Below, piece after piece: positions 1 through 5,487 of a DNA stretch of 5,553 nt. Each line of letters opens with the position of its first letter. The stretch's first letter is position 1. The notes under the pieces are model-generated. The model searched no databases. It worked only from the letters and a program-made list of their open reading frames with translations, and was not told the origin of the DNA. Both the position numbers and the translations under genes were made by a program. The DNA is from Dethiobacter sp. (GTDB taxonomy: Bacteria; Bacillota; Dethiobacteria; DTU022): assembly GCA_018333405.1 (NCBI GenBank), contig JAGXSR010000109.1, positions 1-5,553 of the forward strand, written 5' to 3'.

Positions 1-308
1 GCCTTTGGCGTATAAATAGCCGAACATGAGCAGGCGCTGCCTAGAAAACAGACGGTAAAATACTGGCCGACTATAAAAGCCCACTTTAGCTCAGCCGTAG
101 GGGCGATAGTTTTAAAAACCTTGCAGATCAGCCAGTTCAACAATATAATCTGCAGCGCCAGATAATGGTAAAAGAGCGCTGTTTTCTTGGCATTCAGGCA
201 AACATAACACAGAAAAAACACGGAAAAAATGATCGAAATAACATGCCACGCTTCCAGGATATAAATATCATACAACCATTCAAGGTCGAAGCGCATGGCC
301 GACAACAT
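1..308 (-). CDS. N-terminal part of a second 7TM-type sensor protein, cut by the left edge; probable frameshift
   Basis: Reading leftward from ATG at 308, an open frame of about 102 codons runs to the window edge. Its N-terminal sequence (MRFDLEWLYDIYILEAWHVI from the internal ATG at 296) is followed by three hydrophobic stretches, roughly bases 255-190, 180-110 and 95-1. The third stretch lines up with residues 72-99 of the sensor encoded at 930-2336 (LGSA versus LGPA), which suggests the same HisK_7TM-like membrane domain. The start is uncertain: the GAGGG at 312-316 lies 3 bases from ATG 308 and 6 from TTG 305, while ATG 296 is rather far away. The gene begins 5 bases after the response-regulator stop, so it is probably in the same operon. 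Near base 31 the hydrophobic pattern breaks (SCSAIYTPK), while the neighbouring frame reads LMFGYLYAKG, as expected for this helix, so a one-base loss is likely there. Whether a kinase domain follows cannot be seen. Confidence 0.6.
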   Translation of the reverse strand, partial: MLSAMRFDLEWLYDIYILEAWHVISIIFSVFFLCYVCLNAKKTALFYHYLALQIILLNWLICKVFKTIAPTAELKWAFIVGQYFTVCFLGSACSCSAIYTPK

Positions 309-313
309 CACCC

Positions 314-952
314 TCAGATCAAGTCATTTTTAAGGGCATAGAGAACCACCTGGGTGCGATCTTTCACGCCCATCATCTCCATCATCCTGGAGATCCTGTT
401 TTTAATTGTTCCTTCGGCATAGTTCATGATCTCCGCAATCTCCCGGTTGTTTTTTCCATCGCTGATGAGCTTGATAATGGCGATCTCTTCGTCTTTAAAC
501 TGGGTTGCACTCATAGCACGGCCTTTTTTAACCGGGGAGGTTAACTCTTCCCGCAGCAGCTTGCTTAATGGCTCCTGGAACACACTAAAGCCGCAGCAAA
601 CACACTTCACGGCCGCTACAAGCTTCTCCGGCTTAATATCTTTTAAGATATATCCGTCCGCGCCCTTGCTCACGGCAGTTAAAACATTTGCTCTTTCACC
701 AAACGTGGTAAGGATGATCACCCTGGTAGCCGGGCAGGTTTCTTTAATCATACCGGTAGCGCTAAGGCCATCGCATTCCCCCATCTTGATATCCATCAAC
801 ACCACGTCAGGCGACAACTTTCTGCTCAGCTCCACCGCTTCGCTCCCCTCAGCGGCAAGGCCTACTACCTGGATTTCGCCGCCCTGTTGCAGCATTAACT
901 GCAAGCTTTCGGCAAACAAGGCATGGTCGTCAGCAATCAGCACCCGGATCAT
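314..952 (-). CDS. NarL/FixJ-family response regulator with LuxR-type HTH
   Basis: This is a 212-residue, two-domain cytoplasmic transcription regulator of normal length for the NarL group. The receiver domain spans about residues 2-118. It has the acidic pair D8/D9, the phosphoacceptor D54 in VLMDIKM, T82/T83 in ILTTF and K104 in LKD, so all phosphorylation residues are present. The DNA-binding LuxR-type HTH covers about 148-208, with the recognition helix near EGTIKNRISRM (180-190) followed by the typical MGVKDRTQ. Known members are phosphorylated on the Asp by a HisKA_3-type kinase and then dimerise and bind DNA; the target genes here are unknown. The ATG at 952 is preceded by GGGAGG (960-965) with 7-base spacing. 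The gene overlaps the upstream sensor by 23 bases, which implies translational coupling. Oddly, the overlapping sensor looks unable to phosphorylate it, so another kinase, perhaps the product starting at 308, may be the donor. Confidence 0.95.
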   Translation of the reverse strand: MIRVLIADDHALFAESLQLMLQQGGEIQVVGLAAEGSEAVELSRKLSPDVVLMDIKMGECDGLSATGMIKETCPATRVIILTTFGERANVLTAVSKGADGYILKDIKPEKLVAAVKCVCCGFSVFQEPLSKLLREELTSPVKKGRAMSATQFKDEEIAIIKLISDGKNNREIAEIMNYAEGTIKNRISRMMEMMGVKDRTQVVLYALKNDLI

Positions 953-2336
953 CCGCCGCCCTCCCTTCGAATGTCGATGTTAAATACAACGTGGAAACTG
1001 ATTCCCGGATGGTATGGATGCCGGTTCTCGCATATTGGATGGACTCCTCTATCTTTTCTTTAATCACAGCCGGCCTGGCACCTTCTTTTTCCGCGATCAA
1101 TATTACGGCAACCAGGTTATCCACTATTTTGGATATATTGCTGCCCACCGTTTCGCGCATCTGCCGTAAAATCTTCTCCCGTTCCGTTTCTTTGGCCAAC
1201 CGCGTAATCACAAGCATATGCTTCTTCAGCTTTTCCAGCGCCAAGGTCAACTCATAATTCTTGGCATCAAGACCGGCAATCAGTGTCTTGTATGCCGAAA
1301 TGTCCCGGAATGAATAGAGCACACCCACCGGGTTGTTTTGTTTTTTACCTTTATAGAGCGGTTGCGCGAGATAAGAAAAGGTTTGTATATTTTCAAATGC
1401 GCCGCCGTGATTAAGCTTGCCGTATGTAAATTCTCCCGCAGAAACTGTATCCCGGAAGTCAAAAGCCGTCGTCAGCGATTGCTTTTTGCTTAGATCATCA
1501 ATGCTGATACCTTCTTGTAAACGGAACAATTCGTTTAAAGGAGTGTGGTTAAAATATTCAACGTTTTTGTTCCAGTCAGTCATGATGATCGATTCATTGA
1601 GGCTGTCCAGCACGTTCACTCTGGCGGTCAGGAGAGAATGATAGCGGCTTATAAATGATCCCGCCAAGAGAAAAACAATTTGGGCCGGAGCTAAAGCGGC
1701 TGGGGTCAGGTCATAGGGGAAAAATAAGGGGTTTACCCATTCAAACAGGTCAACCGTTAAAAGCATCAGTAAAGCCGCCGCGGCAGCAGCGATCAACCGC
1801 ACCCCGGCGCCGCCATTTTGCCTGGCTTGCCTGGCTTGCCGAAACATCAGGCGCAGGGCTGCTGCTGCGCACAGGTAATTGTAAGCGGAAACATAAAAAA
1901 AGGCAGGGCTGAATCGTACATAAAAAACGTGATAAAAGGTAAAGAACAATTGGTGAAGGTGATTGGTCAAAACGAGCAGTATGCCTGCCGCGGGTATTAA
2001 AAACAACGCGACCAAGTGCGGAGGGCTCATAAATTTTCGGCAGGTTAAAATGTAAACGTAGATATAAAACGCAGGCCCTAACATCAATAGGGCAATACAC
2101 TGCGCGCTGACATGAAAAGCAAGCTCTTTCGGGGGGGCTGCCACGGCCAAGAACTGCGATGTTTGCAGAATCAAAACCACTCCGTGCAAAGCGAGCAGCG
2201 AACCTCTGCGCATCCGGGGCAAATTGGCGCAAAAGGTATGCGCCGCCGTCACCGCGGTAAGGATAATCGCCGCCAGCAAAACGGCCATCAGACCAAACTT
2301 CTCATAGTTGTACACCAGCGCATGGTCAAATAGCAT
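930..2336 (-). CDS. 7TM-PAS sensor with degenerate HisKA_3-like dimerisation region and no HATPase domain (putative pseudokinase)
   Basis: This 468-residue membrane sensor has about seven hydrophobic helices (near 14-36, 46-66, 72-98, 108-127, 145-165, 180-198, 213-230), matching the HisK_7TM N-terminal domain, including the LTNHLHQLFFTF stretch typical of it. A PAS domain follows (about 241-350), then a coiled-coil linker (351-378) and a helical region (379-450) resembling the NarL-type kinase dimerisation domain. In that region the usual ERxRIAxxxHDTVGH pattern reads EREKILRQMRETVGS: the phosphoacceptor His is R394 and the following Asp is E395. The protein ends at 468 with no N, G1 or G2 box, so the ATP-binding domain is absent. 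ATG 2336 is the start: GGGGG at 2344-2348 sits 7 bases away and an in-frame TGA lies just upstream. A short tandem repeat (1818-1840) encodes RQARQARQ in the loop between helices 5 and 6. The domain family is well supported; the pseudokinase role is inference. Confidence 0.88.
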   Translation of the reverse strand: MLFDHALVYNYEKFGLMAVLLAAIILTAVTAAHTFCANLPRMRRGSLLALHGVVLILQTSQFLAVAAPPKELAFHVSAQCIALLMLGPAFYIYVYILTCRKFMSPPHLVALFLIPAAGILLVLTNHLHQLFFTFYHVFYVRFSPAFFYVSAYNYLCAAAALRLMFRQARQARQNGGAGVRLIAAAAAALLMLLTVDLFEWVNPLFFPYDLTPAALAPAQIVFLLAGSFISRYHSLLTARVNVLDSLNESIIMTDWNKNVEYFNHTPLNELFRLQEGISIDDLSKKQSLTTAFDFRDTVSAGEFTYGKLNHGGAFENIQTFSYLAQPLYKGKKQNNPVGVLYSFRDISAYKTLIAGLDAKNYELTLALEKLKKHMLVITRLAKETEREKILRQMRETVGSNISKIVDNLVAVILIAEKEGARPAVIKEKIEESIQYARTGIHTIRESVSTLYLTSTFEGRAADDPGADC

Positions 2337-2365
2337 CTGTATACCCCCGCGCCGGTTAATTCTTC

Positions 2366-2393
2366 ATAATATTTTGAAACTCCTTCCTTTGAA
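2366..2393 (-). promoter_or_regulatory. Weak candidate promoter for the sensor/regulator operon
   Basis: On the minus strand a -10-like TATTAT (2366-2371, 5 of 6 consensus bases) lies 16 bases downstream of a -35-like TTCAAA (2388-2393, 4 of 6). Transcription would start near 2359 and give a leader of about 23 bases before the ATG at 2336, with GGGGG as ribosome site. It sits just after an intrinsic terminator, which makes a new start point sensible, but AT-rich sequence gives such matches by chance. Confidence 0.3.
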
Positions 2394-2415
2394 CTAAATA
2401 CCATGATTGCCGGCT

Positions 2416-2452
2416 AAAAAAGCCGCCGGGCTGCTTTAAAGGCAACCGGGCG
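2416..2452 (-). terminator. Intrinsic terminator between lipoprotein gene and sensor operon, with a competing upstream hairpin
   Basis: On the minus strand the arm CGCCCGGTTGC (2452-2442) pairs with GCAGCCCGGCG (2434-2424) through ten base pairs, one of them G-U, and one C-C mismatch, closing a seven-base loop. Two bases later come six Ts (2421-2416), the classic form of a factor-independent terminator. It can end the lipoprotein transcript (stop at 2568). A second hairpin, CCGGG (2461-2457) with CCCGG (2450-2446), uses five bases of the terminator's own 5' arm, so the two cannot form together. That resembles an attenuator for the sensor operon, but it may be chance in GC-rich sequence. Further up, ATCGG (2486-2490) can pair with CCGAT (2497-2501). 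I recognise no known riboswitch class in the 231-base gap. Confidence 0.7.
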
Positions 2453-2567
2453 ACCTCCCGGAAAACACCCGCTTATTCTCTCTCCATCGGCAGGGCCCGA
2501 TCTGAAAGCTTACTCTTCCTCTGCTTGCTGATGATCACGGTATCGGATTTGTTTTGCCGCTGTTTTT

Positions 2568-3047
2568 TTACTGATTCGGCGTCAGGTTGATGATCAGCGC
2601 GGTAGAGTAGCCATCCGCTTCCATTTCGCTGCTTTCCATAACCACAACCTGATAGGCGTAATTGCCTTTGTTCCCCACTATGGAGAACTCGTTGCCTTCA
2701 TCCATGCTCATAATGATCTCAGTATCTTTAAGAAAATCTTTGTAAAAAGCGCCCACCTCCTGAACCGGCTCTTTACAGAAAGCGGATACCATAAAAGAGT
2801 TTTCGGAGCCAAGCGTCGACACAACTGTGACGAAAGCGTTTTCAAAGACCGGCATCAGATCTTTAGGATAACCGGCGGGCAGCTCAACGCTTTTTTGGGC
2901 ATCACTTGAATAATCAACGGTTAGATCACCTTGTTCAATTGTGCCTTCCTCGGGGATGGGGGTTGCCGCACCCATACATCCGGACAAGCTAATAAAGGCA
3001 AGCGATACTATCAGGGCGACTGACACCACAGAAATATATTTTTTCAA
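2568..3047 (-). CDS. Predicted small lipoprotein of unknown function
   Basis: The 159-residue product begins with a lysine pair, a hydrophobic core (5-21) and the lipobox LSGC with Cys at 24. It is therefore predicted to be exported, lipidated and held on the outer face of the cell membrane. The mature part starts with a flexible acidic segment (30-50), then a compact region of about 100 residues with alternating beta-like stretches (AFVTVVSTLG 71-80, NSFMVSAF 83-90, NYAYQVVVME 129-138, TALIINL 149-155) and one amphipathic helix (VQEVGAFYKDFLKD 95-108). C91 is the only Cys in the mature part apart from the lipidated one. I cannot assign a family. The start is TTG at 3047, chosen because it gives the exact signal-peptide onset MKKY and because GGGGGG at 3055-3060 lies 7 bases upstream. 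It follows the ATPase gene by 126 bases and is closed by the terminator at 2416-2452. A link to either neighbour's function is possible but unproven. Confidence 0.85.
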   Translation of the reverse strand: MKKYISVVSVALIVSLAFISLSGCMGAATPIPEEGTIEQGDLTVDYSSDAQKSVELPAGYPKDLMPVFENAFVTVVSTLGSENSFMVSAFCKEPVQEVGAFYKDFLKDTEIIMSMDEGNEFSIVGNKGNYAYQVVVMESSEMEADGYSTALIINLTPNQ

Positions 3048-3084
3048 TTCAGAACCCCCCCTTCATGATTTATTTACCATATTA

Positions 3085-3114
3085 ATTCTAATGCGGCGAG
3101 GGGTATCCATGCAA
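3085..3114 (-). promoter_or_regulatory. Weak candidate promoter for the lipoprotein gene
   Basis: In the 126-base gap after the ATPase stop, the minus strand shows TAGAAT (3085-3090, 5 of 6 to the -10 consensus) with TTGCAT (3109-3114, matching TTG of the -35) 18 bases upstream. Start of transcription would be near 3078, leaving a leader of about 30 bases to the TTG at 3047. No hairpin with a T-run is visible after the ATPase stop, so read-through from the ATPase gene is also possible. Confidence 0.3.
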
Positions 3115-3173
3115 GTAACAACCGTAATCATCTGCGGTGACTGCCGGCTAAACTTTACAGTGACTTCCGGAGG

Positions 3174-4304
3174 TTATTTATACTTTAGAAGCCAGGCGGC
3201 AAACATTGGTTCTGTAAACACATATTTGCCTCTGCCTTCTTTCTCAATAAACCCCTGCTTCACAAGCCAGTCCAAGATTCTCTTCACCTCGTTGGGATGC
3301 AGTCTGAGGTACGGTTTATTCTCCTCCGCCAGGCAAAACAATATCTCACGCGCTCTCTTTTTTGCGCCGGCTTCCACCCACATTTCACTGAATAGCGGGG
3401 TCAGCATCTCCATGGTCCTCTGATAAGCGACATCTACCACCCCCCTGGTTACAGTGCTTTTGGCAACATCCAGCAACACGTAGTAAACTTCTGAGCATAA
3501 CAACATGACATCCTGGGGATGCCCGCCTGTCAGATCAACCATACGCTCCAGTAAAGTCTCTTCGGTCTGAATATCCCTTGAGGCAAACTTAGCGGCAATA
3601 TAGCTGACCCAAGCTTGTTTAGGAACAGGCGGAATAGCAAAAATTTGCGCAAAACGATAAAGCGCGTGTTTTCGGCTGCCAAACAACTCGCGCATAATAC
3701 TGGCCTGCGAACCAAGGAAAAAATACGCGGAGCGCTGTTGAGACTGGAAGTATGCCCGCATCAGTTTATAAATATCCGGACCGGCGATGGAAGATGCCTC
3801 TTGAAATTCATCAAAAAGAATTACTATTTTCTTTCCGTCACGCAAGGCAAGTTTTTCCGGCAACTCCAGTGCATGCTTCAAAATCTCATCTTCGTCCTCC
3901 GTCAAATAGGGCAGGCCAAACTCAACCCTAAAATCTTCCAGTGCCACCGATAGCTTGACCGAAGTCGCTAACTTTTTGGCGCCTTCAGTAAACTGGGCCA
4001 AAAGAGCGCGCGCCCCGGTACGATTAGCAAAGCAGCCTTTCACCATCGCCTCTGCGAGATCTTTTTTGCCCCCGACCCGGAACAGATCCACGACCACAAT
4101 GTAAAAGCCCATGCTCTTCAGCCGCTGCAGAACTTCAAGAGCAAGAGACGTCTTTCCAATCCGCCGCGGACCGGCCAGCATAACGCTTTGCCCTTCTGCA
4201 AGCCGCATAACCAGACTTACAATAAATTCATCCCTGTCTACAATATCCTCGCTGGACACCGGCTTCCCTACCGGAAAAAGTTTCGGAGTCATCTTCCCCA
4301 CCAC
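3174..4304 (-). CDS. Stand-alone P-loop ATPase of the archaeal-ATPase/STAND-like type with C-terminal winged-helix-like region
   Basis: The product of up to 376 residues is a predicted cytoplasmic NTPase. Walker A is AGPRRIGKTS (44-53, catalytic K51), Walker B is KIVILFDEFQE (159-169, D165/E166), a strand ending FFLGSQ (195-200) is in the sensor-1 position, and GGHP (260-263) matches the GxP motif that follows the ATPase core in STAND-like proteins. The N-terminal IVDRDEFI (21-28) resembles the entry motif of ATPase_2 (PF01637)-type proteins. Residues about 315-376 look like a winged helix (RAREILFCLAEE, then helix VKRILDWLVKQGFIEKEG and a beta turn), often used to bind DNA or a partner. Family members act as molecular switches; their targets are mostly unknown and no effector domain is visible here. 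Start is GTG 4304 or, with better G-rich spacing, ATG 4292 (372 residues). It has its own promoter overlapping a palindrome. A defence or element-maintenance role is only speculation. Confidence 0.88.
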   Translation of the reverse strand: MVGKMTPKLFPVGKPVSSEDIVDRDEFIVSLVMRLAEGQSVMLAGPRRIGKTSLALEVLQRLKSMGFYIVVVDLFRVGGKKDLAEAMVKGCFANRTGARALLAQFTEGAKKLATSVKLSVALEDFRVEFGLPYLTEDEDEILKHALELPEKLALRDGKKIVILFDEFQEASSIAGPDIYKLMRAYFQSQQRSAYFFLGSQASIMRELFGSRKHALYRFAQIFAIPPVPKQAWVSYIAAKFASRDIQTEETLLERMVDLTGGHPQDVMLLCSEVYYVLLDVAKSTVTRGVVDVAYQRTMEMLTPLFSEMWVEAGAKKRAREILFCLAEENKPYLRLHPNEVKRILDWLVKQGFIEKEGRGKYVFTEPMFAAWLLKYK

Positions 4305-4319
4305 CGTATCACACTTTAC

Positions 4320-4334
4320 GTGATATTATATCAC
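4320..4334. promoter_or_regulatory. Perfect 15-bp palindrome over an extended -10 promoter (putative operator of the ATPase gene)
   Basis: On the minus strand this reads GTGATATAATATCAC: seven bases, one central base, then their exact reverse complement. It contains a consensus -10 box TATAAT (4330-4325) preceded by TGA, the TGn of an extended -10 promoter (4333-4331). At 17-base spacing the -35 position is AGGAAT, a poor match, which is normal for extended -10 promoters. Transcription would begin near 4318, 14 to 26 bases before the two possible starts. A further TATCAC (4307-4312) forms a second inverted pair with GTGATA (4320-4325). A symmetric site on the -10 box fits binding of a dimeric repressor; the protein is unknown and could be the ATPase itself through its winged helix. 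Confidence 0.6.
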
Positions 4335-4436
4335 AAATAATAACCCAATTCCTCGGCCTGACTTATATCACAAATAATTACCCAATTCCTCGGCCTGACT
4401 TATATCACAAATAATAACCCAATTCCTCGGCCTGAC
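4326..4436. repeat. Three head-to-tail copies of a 37-bp direct repeat
   Basis: The copies are 4326-4362, 4363-4399 and 4400-4436. Copies 1 and 3 are identical; copy 2 differs by one base (T for A at 4379). Each unit has an AT-rich half beginning TTATATCACAAATAAT and a half containing CCCAATTCCTCGGCCTGAC. There are no spacers, so this is a tandem array and not CRISPR. The array abuts and partly includes the promoter of the ATPase gene: copy 1 supplies one arm of the palindrome at 4320-4334, and the TATATCAC word recurs in every unit. Such arrays can be iterated binding sites (iterons or operators) or products of replication slippage. A period of 37 bp is about 3.5 helical turns, so successive sites would face alternate sides of the DNA. 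Confidence 0.95.
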
Positions 4437-4445
4437 TTTCAGTTT

Positions 4446-4480
4446 AAAAATGGTAGGGGCGACCGGGCGGGTCGCCCCTA
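4446..4480 (-). terminator. Strong hairpin with T-run, probable terminator of the hydrolase transcript; REP-like sequence
   Basis: TAGGGGCGACC (4454-4464) and GGTCGCCCCTA (4470-4480) form a perfect 11-bp GC-rich stem around a five-base loop. On the minus strand it is followed by CCA and five Ts (4450-4446), so it can act as a factor-independent terminator about 117 bases after the hydrolase stop at 4597. Palindromes of the form GTAGGGGCGACC...GGTCGCCCC are, to my knowledge, common as dispersed intergenic repeats in several bacterial groups, so it may be a REP-like unit co-opted as terminator. Confidence 0.6.
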
Positions 4481-4515
4481 TGTTTCAGTCACCTATTCGT
4501 CGGGTAATTGGTGTA

Positions 4516-4550
4516 ACGGGGTCCAGACAGCAGAACCGTCCCCGCTGTCT
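4516..4550. repeat. REP-like palindromic element
   Basis: AGACAGC (4525-4531) and GCTGTCT (4544-4550) form a 7-bp stem around a 12-base loop, and ACGGGG stands just before it (4516-4521), partly complementary to CCGTCCCC in the loop. The complementary strand reads GCGGGGACGGTTCTGCTGTC, a wording I associate with dispersed REP-type repeats mobilised by RAYT (IS200-like Y1) transposases. No transposase is present in this window, and the assignment rests on recognition of the wording, not on a second copy seen here. Confidence 0.45.
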
Positions 4551-4596
4551 TCCTCAACATCATCTTACATGATACATTTCAAATTGTCAAAATTGG

Positions 4597-5460
4597 TCAG
4601 GCCTTGAAAAAAGCGTTCATGATACCGGCGACCTCCTGAGGCTTTTCTTCCTGAAGAAAATGGGACGCCTCGATTTGTTCAACCCGGATGGAATCAAAAC
4701 AGTCTTCCAGATGAGCTATGTTAGCCGGGATAATCACCGGGTCCTGATTGCCGTAGATATAGAGGGCGGGCATGGTGAAACGTTTGCCGAACAACGTCTT
4801 CCAGTGCGCGGCATCAAGCGGCATGGCGCGATAATAAGAGGCGGCGGCAGCCGGAGTATTCTCAATGCTGTAACAACGCACATACTCATCCAGGGCCGCT
4901 TTGGGAATGAGACCGTCCCTGCCTTGTTGGCCAAAGAAATAGCTGACCCAGACATTTTCGTTGCCCTTGATCATTGTTTCCGGCAGAATCGGCTGCATCT
5001 GAAAATACTGGTACCAGTAAGGAAAATATTTTTTGGCGATCATGGCTTTGGTTACTTCTTCCGCGCCTCTGAGATTGGTCAGAACGGGAATATTCATGAT
5101 CACCAATTTCTTGACCCGGTTGGGGATAAGAAAAGCGATCTCCTGGGCCACGATACCGCCCCAATCATGACCGACCAGAAAAAAATCTTCAACACCCGCC
5201 AGGTCAAGGACGCTTATGACATCCCTGGCCAGCTCCGCTTTCTGATAGGCCTTGACATCCAGCGTTCTTTCGCTGTCGCCCAGGCCCCGCAAATCCGGGG
5301 CAATAACGCGCCACTGCGCATCCAGAAAAGCGGTTACCCCTTCCCAGCAGTATGAGCTCTCCGGCCAGCCGTGCAGCATGACGACAGGATAGCCGCTGTG
5401 GTTTTCCCGGTCGCGAATCGTAAATGTTCCCCTGGAAGTAGTGATTTTTTTGCTCTCCAA
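4597..5460 (-). CDS. Alpha/beta-fold hydrolase, epoxide hydrolase-like
   Basis: This 287-residue soluble enzyme has the full epoxide-hydrolase signature. HGWPES (30-35) forms the oxyanion hole, and the nucleophile is D99 in GHDWGG (97-102). The charge-relay acid is D240 in YGNQDP, and the base is H267 in ASHFLQ. In the cap region, YFQ (Y152) and YYR (Y210) match the two tyrosines that hold the epoxide oxygen in EchA and soluble epoxide hydrolases, which favours epoxide hydrolysis over haloalkane dehalogenation; the natural substrate is unknown. The start is TTG 5460, the only early in-frame choice because TAA stands in frame at 5470-5472. The AAAGGAGG at 5473-5480 is 12 bases from it, longer than usual, and an out-of-frame ATG (5468-5470) sits between. 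It follows pyrG by 27 bases with no convincing promoter, so co-transcription with pyrG is likely. No signal peptide or membrane segment is seen. Confidence 0.9.
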   Translation of the reverse strand: MESKKITTSRGTFTIRDRENHSGYPVVMLHGWPESSYCWEGVTAFLDAQWRVIAPDLRGLGDSERTLDVKAYQKAELARDVISVLDLAGVEDFFLVGHDWGGIVAQEIAFLIPNRVKKLVIMNIPVLTNLRGAEEVTKAMIAKKYFPYWYQYFQMQPILPETMIKGNENVWVSYFFGQQGRDGLIPKAALDEYVRCYSIENTPAAAASYYRAMPLDAAHWKTLFGKRFTMPALYIYGNQDPVIIPANIAHLEDCFDSIRVEQIEASHFLQEEKPQEVAGIMNAFFKA

Positions 5461-5487
5461 GGCTGTCCATTACCTCCTTTCGATGCG

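Noticed and set aside
426..983. 185-codon open frame on the plus strand opposite the response regulator
   Set aside because: It mirrors an intact receiver-HTH gene, and its predicted product is low-complexity and serine-rich with no family look.
2337..2567. Known riboswitch (c-di-GMP, glycine, cobalamin, FMN or THF class) ahead of the sensor operon
   Set aside because: I compared the hairpins and conserved words I remember for these classes and found no match beyond the generic terminator layout.
3132..3166. Hairpin terminator after the ATPase gene from the two AGTCAC words
   Set aside because: They are direct repeats, not inverted, and no T-run follows, so no terminator forms.
4326..4436. 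CRISPR array
   Set aside because: The three 37-bp units are directly adjacent with no spacer between them, and no cas gene is near.
4660..5355. 231-codon open frame on the plus strand opposite the hydrolase
   Set aside because: The minus-strand frame has a full epoxide-hydrolase catalytic set; the plus-strand product shows no recognisable domain and lacks a convincing ribosome site.
5482..5487. TTGACG-like -35 box just before the hydrolase
   Set aside because: No -10-like hexamer lies 15 to 19 bases downstream; the expected place holds GGACAG.
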